Of a stretch of 64,000 bases of DNA, positions 56,698 through 64,000 are shown one piece after another. Made by a program: the position numbers and the translations under genes. The DNA comes from Glebionis coronaria (Eukaryota > Streptophyta > Magnoliopsida > Asterales > Asteraceae). Under the pieces are notes generated by a model. It was not told where the DNA came from. It did no database searches and saw only the letters and a list, made by a program, of their open reading frames with translations. Within the stretch, counting starts at the first letter, position 1; each line of letters opens with the position of its first letter. Where the stretch lies: positions 293,427,147 to 293,491,146 of the forward strand of contig CM046875.1 of the NCBI GenBank assembly GCA_025667525.1. The letters are read 5' to 3'.

Positions 56698-59600
56698 CTT
56701 CGTGGAGAAGTTTCTGGGTACGGTACGGTTTGGAAATGATCAATTTGCACCGATACTCGGATATGGAGACTTGGTTCAAGGGAATATCACTATAAAACGG
56801 GTTTATTACGTCGAGGGACTGAATCACAATTTATTCTCGGTTGGTCAATTTTGTGATGCGGATTTGGAAGTGGCTTTTCGGAAATCTACTTGCTATGTTA
56901 GAGACTACGATGGGAATGACCTTCTTACAGGTTCTCGTGGTTCTGATCTCTACACAGTAACTCTTCAAGACACATCTTCAACAAATCCAATTTGCTTAAT
57001 GGCTAAAGCATCATCATCTCAAGCATGGTTATGGCATCAACGATTGTCACATCTCAACTTTGACACCATCAACTTGCTTTCGAAGAATGATATTGTGACT
57101 GGTCTTCCTAAGTTGAAATTCGTCAAAGACCATCTTTGTTCTTCTTGTGAGTTGGGGAAAGCAAAACGAAAGTCTTTCAAAACAAAGACTACCCCAAGCT
57201 CAAAAGGACGATTGGAACTTCTACACATGGATTTATGTGGTCCCATGCGTGTAGAGAGTATTAACGGGAAAAAGTATATTCTCGTGATTGTTGATGATTA
57301 CTCTAGATACACATGGACTTTCTTCTTAAGGTCCAAAGATGAAACACCAGAAGTTCTCAAAAACTTTCTCAAGATGATACAACGCAATCTACAAGCTCAA
57401 GTCTTAACCGTAAGAACGGATAGGGGTACTGAATTTTTGAACAAGAACTTGCAATCTTACTTTCAAGAAGAAGGCATCGAACATCAAACGTCTATTGCTC
57501 GAACTCCTGAACAAAACGGCGTTGTCGAAAGACGGAACCGTACTTTGGTTGAGGCAGCTCGAACAATGCTTTCTGCTTCAAAATTACCGCTATTCTTCTG
57601 GGCTGAAGCAATTGCAACTGCCTGTTATACTCAGAATCGTTCTCTCGTTATCCCTAGACATGAAAAGACACCTTACCACATCATCAATGGCAGGAAACCT
57701 ACTGTAAAATTCTTTCACGTATTTGGATCTTTATGCTACATCCTTAAAGACGGTGAGAATCTCGACAAGATGAAAGAAAAAGGTGATGCATGTATTTTTG
57801 TGGGGTATGCTACATTGTCGAAAGGATATCGGGTCTATAACAAGAGAACAAAGATCATTGTCGAAACAATTCATGTGAACTTTGACGAATTGCCACACAT
57901 GGTACTTGATCACAACAGCTCAAGTCCCGCACCTCAATGTCCAACAATGGCACCTACACAAAACAGTGTACGTCCCGTGCAAGAATGTCAACAAAGTACT
58001 CCTACAGCAGACTCGACGGATACGACACATATGAATGAGTTGGTTGACTTATATGATCCAATGTTTGATGAATATTACTATGGAAACAATCAAGTTGTGT
58101 CAAAGCCTTCCGCTGTCAATACTGCTGATGCACCTGAACAAAATCAACAAGACAAAACTGCCTCTACTTCAGCAACCGTTGCTCAAGAGACAATTCCAGT
58201 GGATACTCAACAAACTCAAGAAACTGTCATACAACCAACATCACCAACCGTCAATGCTGAAGGTGGTAACAACAATCAAGCAGTCGATGCACAACCTGAC
58301 GATGAAGAATTTATCAATCCGTTCGGTACACCGGTACACGAAGTCGGAGAGTCTTCTACTCAACATGTTGATCCGTCCAACATGCATACATTCTACCAAC
58401 CATATCCATCCACTCACCATTGGACACGTGATCATCCATTGGAGCAAGTCATTGGAAATCCTTCACAACCGGTTCGAACACGCAGACAACTCGAAACCGA
58501 TGGCGATGTGTGTATGTATGCACTCACCGTGAGTTCAACTGTACCTACAAACATCAAACAAGCCATGACTGATCATGCGTGGATTGAATCAATGCAAGAC
58601 GAAATTCATCAGTTTGAACGCCTAAATGTTTGGGAACTTGTTGACCGACCCTATGGAATGTCAATTTTAGATTTCAAATGGATCTGGAAAAACAAGCTGG
58701 ATGAAGAACAAACCATCATCAAAAACAAATCTCGTCTTGTGGTTAAGGGATACCGTCAACAAGAAGGCATAGACTACGATGAATCATTCGCTCCAGTCGC
58801 TCGTTTGGAAGCAGTCAGGATATTCCTTGCTTATGATGCACATAAGGGCTTCACGGTTTTTCAGATGGACGTCAAAACAGCTTTTCTCAACGGTCATTTG
58901 AAGGAAGAAGTGTATGTGAATCAGCCGGAAGGATTCGTCGATCCTCATCATCCTGACAAAGTCTATCGTCTCAAGAAGGCTGTATATGGACTTAAACAAG
59001 CTCCAAGGGCATGGTACGAAGAACTTTCAAACTTCTTGGTGTCCAAAGGATTCTCCAAAGGTTCTATTGATCCTACTCTCTTTACTAATAAATATGGGGA
59101 TGACATAATGCTGGTGCAAGCTTATGTTGATGACATTATTTTTGGTTCTACGAACCCAAAACTTTCAAAACGTTTTGAAAAATTAATGCACAGCAGATTT
59201 GAAATGTCAATGATGGGGGAGCTAAAATTCTTTTTAGGCCTCCAGATTCATCAATCCCCACGTGGTATCTTCATTAACCAAGCTAAGTATGCTCAAGAGA
59301 TACTTAAAAAGCATGGTATGACCTCATGTGCTCGCGTCGGTACACCATTGTCGACCACATCCCTAGACGCTGACTTGTACTCATATCCCGTAGATCAAAC
59401 GCGATATCGCAGTATGATCGGGTCACTTATGTACCTTACAGCCAGCAGGCCTGATATTCATCATGCCACATGCTATTGTGCACGATATCAAGCCAGACCT
59501 ACTCAAAAGCACCTCAAAGAGGTTAAACGGATCTTTCGGTACCTTAAGAATACCATTCACATGGGACTCTGGTATCCGAGGGGAACCGGTTTTCATCTAA

Positions 59601-60103
59601 CGGCTTTTTCAGATTCTGATCACGCAGGTTGTCTTGATAGTCTTAAAAGCACTTCTGGTAGCATACAATTTCTAGGGGAAGACAAGCTTGTCAGCTGGTC
59701 GTCAAAGAAGCAGGATTGCACTTCGCTCTCATCAGCTGAAGCAGAATATGTGGCTCTATCCGCGTGTTGTGCTCAAGTCCTCTGGATGAGAACTCAACTC
59801 ACGGATTATGGCTTCCGCTTAGATAAAATACCTATGTATTGTGACTCAAAGTCGGCCATAGCCATATCTTGCAATCCGGTTCAGCACTCCCGCACCAAGC
59901 ACATCGATGTCAGATATCACTTCATCAAGGAACAAGTGGAACGCGGCATCGTGGAATTATACTTTGTCAGAACTGAGTACCAGCTGGCAGACTTGTTTAC
60001 AAAAGCTCTATCGAAAGATAGGTTTGCGTATCTCGTTGGCCGTCTTGGTATGAAGTATATGACTCCAGAAGACTTGGAGGTTTTGGCAAATGAAGCTGCT
60101 TGA
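56591..60103 (+). CDS. pol: Pol polyprotein of element J
   Basis: 1170-codon frame in +1 relative to gag, overlapping it by 107 nt; the Met at 56591 is probably not used. Protease begins [13 protein letters not shown] (DSG) at ~56645, lacking the usual Trp just before. Pre-integrase zinc region: [16 protein letters not shown] ... [15 protein letters not shown]. Integrase core: [38 protein letters not shown], all three acidic residues present. [52 protein letters not shown], active site AYVDDIIFG (59120-59146). RNase [36 protein letters not shown], ending [14 protein letters not shown]. No internal stop, so the enzymes look intact. Confidence 0.95.
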   Translation: MLHCLLILLQLVELILFIMDSGCTKHMTGNLKLLINFVEKFLGTVRFGNDQFAPILGYGDLVQGNITIKRVYYVEGLNHNLFSVGQFCDADLEVAFRKSTCYVRDYDGNDLLTGSRGSDLYTVTLQDTSSTNPICLMAKASSSQAWLWHQRLSHLNFDTINLLSKNDIVTGLPKLKFVKDHLCSSCELGKAKRKSFKTKTTPSSKGRLELLHMDLCGPMRVESINGKKYILVIVDDYSRYTWTFFLRSKDETPEVLKNFLKMIQRNLQAQVLTVRTDRGTEFLNKNLQSYFQEEGIEHQTSIARTPEQNGVVERRNRTLVEAARTMLSASKLPLFFWAEAIATACYTQNRSLVIPRHEKTPYHIINGRKPTVKFFHVFGSLCYILKDGENLDKMKEKGDACIFVGYATLSKGYRVYNKRTKIIVETIHVNFDELPHMVLDHNSSSPAPQCPTMAPTQNSVRPVQECQQSTPTADSTDTTHMNELVDLYDPMFDEYYYGNNQVVSKPSAVNTADAPEQNQQDKTASTSATVAQETIPVDTQQTQETVIQPTSPTVNAEGGNNNQAVDAQPDDEEFINPFGTPVHEVGESSTQHVDPSNMHTFYQPYPSTHHWTRDHPLEQVIGNPSQPVRTRRQLETDGDVCMYALTVSSTVPTNIKQAMTDHAWIESMQDEIHQFERLNVWELVDRPYGMSILDFKWIWKNKLDEEQTIIKNKSRLVVKGYRQQEGIDYDESFAPVARLEAVRIFLAYDAHKGFTVFQMDVKTAFLNGHLKEEVYVNQPEGFVDPHHPDKVYRLKKAVYGLKQAPRAWYEELSNFLVSKGFSKGSIDPTLFTNKYGDDIMLVQAYVDDIIFGSTNPKLSKRFEKLMHSRFEMSMMGELKFFLGLQIHQSPRGIFINQAKYAQEILKKHGMTSCARVGTPLSTTSLDADLYSYPVDQTRYRSMIGSLMYLTASRPDIHHATCYCARYQARPTQKHLKEVKRIFRYLKNTIHMGLWYPRGTGFHLTAFSDSDHAGCLDSLKSTSGSIQFLGEDKLVSWSSKKQDCTSLSSAEAEYVALSACCAQVLWMRTQLTDYGFRLDKIPMYCDSKSAIAISCNPVQHSRTKHIDVRYHFIKEQVERGIVELYFVRTEYQLADLFTKALSKDRFAYLVGRLGMKYMTPEDLEVLANEAA

Positions 60104-62706
60104 TATTCTCTCACAATGACTTCTAAGCGCATCACAGCTTAGGACTCGGACCTCAAATAAGGAAAGTTTATCACGAATGATAACTTATCTTTCTCAACGA
60201 GAAATTAATATTTCTCGGTCATGAGCTTCCGATAAAAACATTCAAAGTTTTTAAGTTCATGAAAAACGACTTCTAAGTAAATGTCAGCTTAGAACTCGTA
60301 CCTCCACTTAAGGAAAGCTTATCACGGATGATAACTTATCCTTCACAACGGGAAATTAATTTTTCTCGGTCATGAGCTTGTCACAAAACAATCAATGTTT
60401 TGAGCTCATGAAAAACGGACCCGAAAGGGTAGTGTACGTTTCAGTGCGCTTTCCTAATCAATAGAAGAGAAGTCTTCTATCCTGATTATTTTAAAACCGT
60501 TGAACACAATTTTTCAAGAATTTCTCAAAAGGTTTCTCCAAATCTTTCAAAATTGTGTGTTCAACACTCCCTTCCTCATAATAGGCTTTTATATCTAAAA
60601 ATGTCATATTTTATTTTGATCAATTTTTGAGGGGGAGCGTTTTAAAATCAAGCCTTTTAATGTTGTTGGGTACATCTCTAAAATTGTCATATTTTATGTA
60701 TCCAACACATTCCGAAAATGATAATAAAGCTGTCATATATATATTATCGGTAAAGGCATCTCAACTCCGTACCTCAACATATTCTGTGGTGTCGTCTTTT
60801 CTAAAATTTTGTCAAATTTTGTCTTAAGACACACATATATTGTTGAGGGGGAGCGACCCGACTGAATATGTTCCATGATTCATGCGTGCACACATGTTTC
60901 TCTCCCGTCGATTTTTCAGAAATTGTCACATTATAATCTATTGGTATCTCTAATATTATATTTTTTATATTAGAGATAGGGGGAGAAAATGTGATTAAAA
61001 TGTAATATATCGCAACATGTGATCTTAAAGACTCAAGTGCAACTCTTTCCTTCACATGCCAAACTATTTCGTATATCGATGCATGTGTGTAGGGGGAGCT
61101 TTTCAAAAAGATAAAACTTTCAAAGTGTTAAAAGTTTTGATTTTTATCAAGCACTTTGAATGGTTTTCAATGGTTTTATGGTTACGATCTTTACCCAAAA
61201 CAACCTACTATCCACGACGGAACGATGGAGTCAAAAGGTGGTTTAGGATAGGAAAATAAGTCCTATGATCCAACCAGAACCGGAGGGATCTACCCAAGGA
61301 CATTCCATAGCTAAAAATAGTTGTCCTTAGGAAAGATGGAGTTGAACGAAGCTGAATGCGGACCAATTACTTAAGTTAGCACTAGAACAATCACAACAAG
61401 GTGCTAATGATGACGTATTGGTAAGCATTGAAGGAGTTGAATATTCTATGCAACTTAGGCAGAAACCGGGTCAATACATCTATTGAAGACAAGTCATTAT
61501 GGACCCAGTGATGCAATGCACAACCCTTCCCAGCCATTCGAGTTTCTCTCAAAAGAAACTAGTCTCATTGTCACGGAGATCAACACGTATCTATTGACTT
61601 TCTCACTCCGAGTCAGTTAATATTGAAAAGGTGGCAGTCTGCTCCAGCCTCCGATTACCAAAATGCACTTATTGAGTCTAGAGCCAATCGAGATCTATCT
61701 ATCATCTCATTAGGACACAATCGAGTCCTACGCATTATCCTTGTGATATTGCCAGAACATCTGAGTGATACGATTCACAATGCAGATGGAAATCCTGCTT
61801 GAGCCAGCATCAAACAAGCTCATGGTAGGTAACTTGTGCGATTCTACACGAATCAAACTTGTGAGAACTGGAAAGCAACTAAGTTTCGATTCTTAATTGA
61901 TTCAAACTTGATTCCAGGTTTCTTCGCAAAATCTATGTGATCTTGCCAGAACATTCAGAGTGACACTCATTAGTGTTCACAGTGACGAATGGAAATCCTT
62001 CCAGTGTCAACATCAAACAGCACTGCGGTAGGTAACTCGCAAGATTCTCTATGAATCAAGCTTGTGACAAACTGGAAAGCAACAATGGTGCGATTCTTTT
62101 AGAATCAAACTTGTTCCAGGAAATCTGAATTGACGACTCTAATCAGACGGATAATTTATCCTTATGATTCACTCTTTACGTTCGCAGTCTGCTTTGAGAC
62201 GGTCGAGTAAAGAGAACTGGCTACTACCGCCGGGAAACCCTGTCAAGGAGGTTCTTAATCGAATCTACCTGATCACAGGTACGGTATTTTAATACCGTTT
62301 AACGGTCTTTACCGACCGGAGGTAAAACGCTACCGAGTTAGGATGAAATGTTCAAAGCCATTTTATCCGTGTCTATACATGTTGCTGCATAACAAGAAGG
62401 TGGCGTAGCTGTGATACCGATGTCGATTCAGAAGTCACAAGAGCACAAGATGGCGATAATCAAGATACCTAAGAATGTAAGAATGTAATAGGTCATCTTA
62501 GTCACAAGGAGTACAGATGAAGATCTCAAGCACTCAAAGTCAAATGACAAAGGCTCAAGATAAAGATCACGAAAGCATGAAGGAACAAAGCTGTTACAAA
62601 CAAGATCAAGACCAAGATACAAGACCAAAGCAGGAAGATCTCCTCTACAAGAATGTATTCTCTCAATCATCTTATGCTTGTTAAGCTTTTTAAGATGACC
62701 GATACA
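60104..62706 (+). other. 3' noncoding region of element J with internal duplications
   Basis: 2.6 kb without a credible ORF. It holds a 150-bp tandem duplication (60118-60267, 60268-60420; both start GACTTCTAAG and include ATGATAACTTATC and CTCGGTCATGAGCTT), a looser ~194-bp duplication (61751-61944, 61945-62085; GCCAGAACAT, GGTAGGTAACT, ACTGGAAAGCAAC), and several GAGGGGGAGC / AGGGGGAGA runs (60630, 60845, 60979, 61093). Related elements may carry an env-like frame here. Confidence 0.75.
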
Positions 62707-62717
62707 TTGGGGGAGAT
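62707..62717 (+). other. Polypurine tract of element J
   Basis: TTGGGGGAGAT immediately before the 3' LTR. Confidence 0.9.
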
Positions 62718-63075
62718 TGTTAGCCCTATATTTATATAGTCGAACAAGAATGTAATAGGTCATCTTAGTCATTAGTGGTCTTGTATTGTAATAGGTTAGT
62801 CGGGTTAACCGGGCTTGGACTTTAAGCTAATATTGTCTAAGTTAGGGGCGTAAGCCCAAGAAAAGCCAAGCCCGGCCCAAGGGAACAAAGCCCACGGCCC
62901 AAAAAGGCCAAGGGTATATAACCCTCTTTCACATGTGAAAGAGGGTGTTGGTTCATTTCATTAAACACATAGTTTTAGTGTAAACCTTCCAATTCTCTCT
63001 CTACTCTCTCTCTCTCTACTTTTCTACTCTTTCTCTCTCTAAGAATCTTGTGTTATGGATTAAATGGGAACAACA
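62718..63075 (+). repeat. 3' LTR of element J
   Basis: 358 bp, no difference from 51241-51598 by eye; followed by TSD ttgtc. Confidence 0.97.
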
Positions 63076-64000
63076 TTGTCCGATCCAGGATGTATCGAAT
63101 ACTTCGACTTATGAGACTCGTTCATAACCAATTCTCGTACTCTAGGCTTTCCTTCCTCAGATGAACACAATGGTAACCAAATCCGATTCTCGAAATATCT
63201 CAATCCGTCTGACCTAATCACAAAAAGAGGTTTCAACATTCTTCCCAAGTTCTCAGCATCAACGTTCTCCTTCATTAATCCCCTCTCTTGAGCCTTCAGT
63301 ATAGTTTCGGTTAAATCAACGCTCTCAGTCATCACCAAAGCTCTGACTCTCAAAGGTTTCTCTCGTTCCTTCCTGCTAAGTGCATCCGCTACAACATTCG
63401 CCTTGCCAGGATGGTAGCGAATTTCACAGTCATAGTCACTCAGTAATTCTACCCATCGTCTTTGTCGCATGTTCAACTCCTTTTGATCTAAAATGTGTTG
63501 CAAACTCTTGTGGTCAGTGAATACAACACACTTCGTCCCATACAAATAATGTCTCCACAATTTCAACGCAAAAACTACAGCTCCTAATTCCAAATCGTGC
63601 GTCGTGTAGTTCTCCTCATTCTTCCTTAGTTGCCTCGACGCGTAAGCTATCACCTTTTCACGCTGCATCAATACGGCTCCATAACCTTTACGAGATGCGT
63701 CACAATACACTACAAAGTCTTCGGTTCCTTCAGGCAATGACAATATCGGTGCGGAACATAACTTGTCCTTGAGCGTTTTGAAAGCGAATTCTTCCTCATC
63801 TCCCCATTCATACACCCTATTCTTTTCGGTATGCTTTGTTAATGGTTTCGCAATCAACGAAAATCCTTCAATGAATCTCCGATAATACCCAGCTAAACCA
63901 AGGAATTGTCGAACCTCAGTCGGCGTTGTCGGTGCCGACCATTCCTTGATCGCTTCGACCTTGGCAGGATCCACGCGAACTCCTTTGCTATCAATCACGT
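63076..64000 (-). pseudogene. pol: RT end, RNase H and integrase zinc finger of element F
   Basis: Minus-strand frame entering from the right edge. The RT thumb/connection ([31 protein letters not shown]) is followed by RNase H ([61 protein letters not shown]) and the His part of the integrase zinc finger ([16 protein letters not shown]), where J cuts in. The sequence resumes at 51240 with [15 protein letters not shown]. The catalytic Asp of RNase H and the Glu in HDLELGA are present. No stop is seen in this part; only the insertion breaks it. Confidence 0.93.

Larger units (their letters stand above)
51241..63075 (+). mobile_element. Element J: young SIRE/Maximus-like Copia retrotransposon
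   Basis: 11835 bp, TSD ttgtc (51236-51240, 63076-63080), LTRs of 358 bp with no difference by eye. Long leader with repeats, a 1361-codon Gag-plus-coiled-coil frame, an 1170-codon pol frame, ~2.6-kb 3' noncoding region and polypurine tract. The youngest element here. It is complete except that gag and pol are in different frames. Confidence 0.96.
47198..64000 (-). mobile_element. Element F: Tekay/Del-like chromovirus, interrupted by J
   Basis: Minus-strand RT end, RNase H and integrase zinc finger (64000-63076), J insertion, then integrase core and chromodomain (51240-50037), polypurine tract and 3' LTR. The coding text resumes exactly across the TSD ttgtc. gag, protease and most of RT lie beyond the right edge. 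Confidence 0.88.

Noticed and set aside
62428..62772. 114-codon minus frame near the J 3' LTR
   Set aside because: Spans the polypurine tract and LTR edge, and its repeated KMTYYIL text comes from the duplicated LTR fragment.

Overview
The window is plant nuclear DNA made almost wholly of LTR retrotransposons inserted into one another. I see no convincing host gene, rRNA or functional tRNA. The element types (Athila and Tekay-like Ty3/Gypsy; SIRE/Maximus-like Ty1/Copia), 5-bp target duplications (TSDs) and tRNA-Asp / initiator-Met primer sites point to a flowering plant. Several proteins resemble, from memory, retroelement proteins abundant in Asteraceae (Tanacetum, Artemisia, Lactuca), so I infer a composite; the family call is from recall.

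Layout. 1-663 and 26850-28041 are two parts of one Tekay-type LTR (T1, minus), split by element A (664-26844, TSD ttaat). A is a large Athila-like element with ~3.44-kb LTRs that keeps gag and protease but has no RT, RNase H or integrase. Its 5' LTR holds element B (3042-13180, TSD ttacc), an Athila-like element with a long intact protease-RT-RNase H frame and a truncated integrase. Its 3' LTR holds element C (20825-24089, TSD acatt), a small non-autonomous Copia-type element. T1 sits in element G (28042-34244, minus), an Athila-type element with a zinc-knuckle ORF whose 5' LTR carries a ~956-bp foldback DNA transposon and a tRNA-like sequence. G abuts a decayed Copia element H (34250-40358). 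H is broken on its right by D (40359-42259, minus, same family as C), and D is broken by Tekay LTRs and integrase sequence (E and F, 42260-51240). F continues at 63076-64000 because the youngest element, J (51241-63075, TSD ttgtc), sits inside its integrase zinc finger. J is a SIRE/Maximus-like Copia element whose two 358-bp LTRs look identical by eye.

Relative age can be read from the nesting: H is oldest, then G and D, then T1 and E/F, then A, then B, C and J. H has conserved Trp codons turned into stops, B and C LTRs differ by about 1% by eye, and J shows no LTR difference.

The most interesting signals are not ordinary genes: (i) the C/D family carries a 21-nt, frame-preserving heptad array in its U3 that also occurs inside its protein-coding region; (ii) a ~92-nt leader module is shared, at constant length, by Gypsy/Athila elements A and G and by Copia element H; (iii) A and B share six colinear conserved blocks in their ~2-kb 3' noncoding regions; (iv) TATA boxes in several LTRs lie inside inverted repeats, with a perfect 26-bp palindrome in J; (v) C/D encode a conserved domain of unknown function fused behind a Copia Gag N-terminus.
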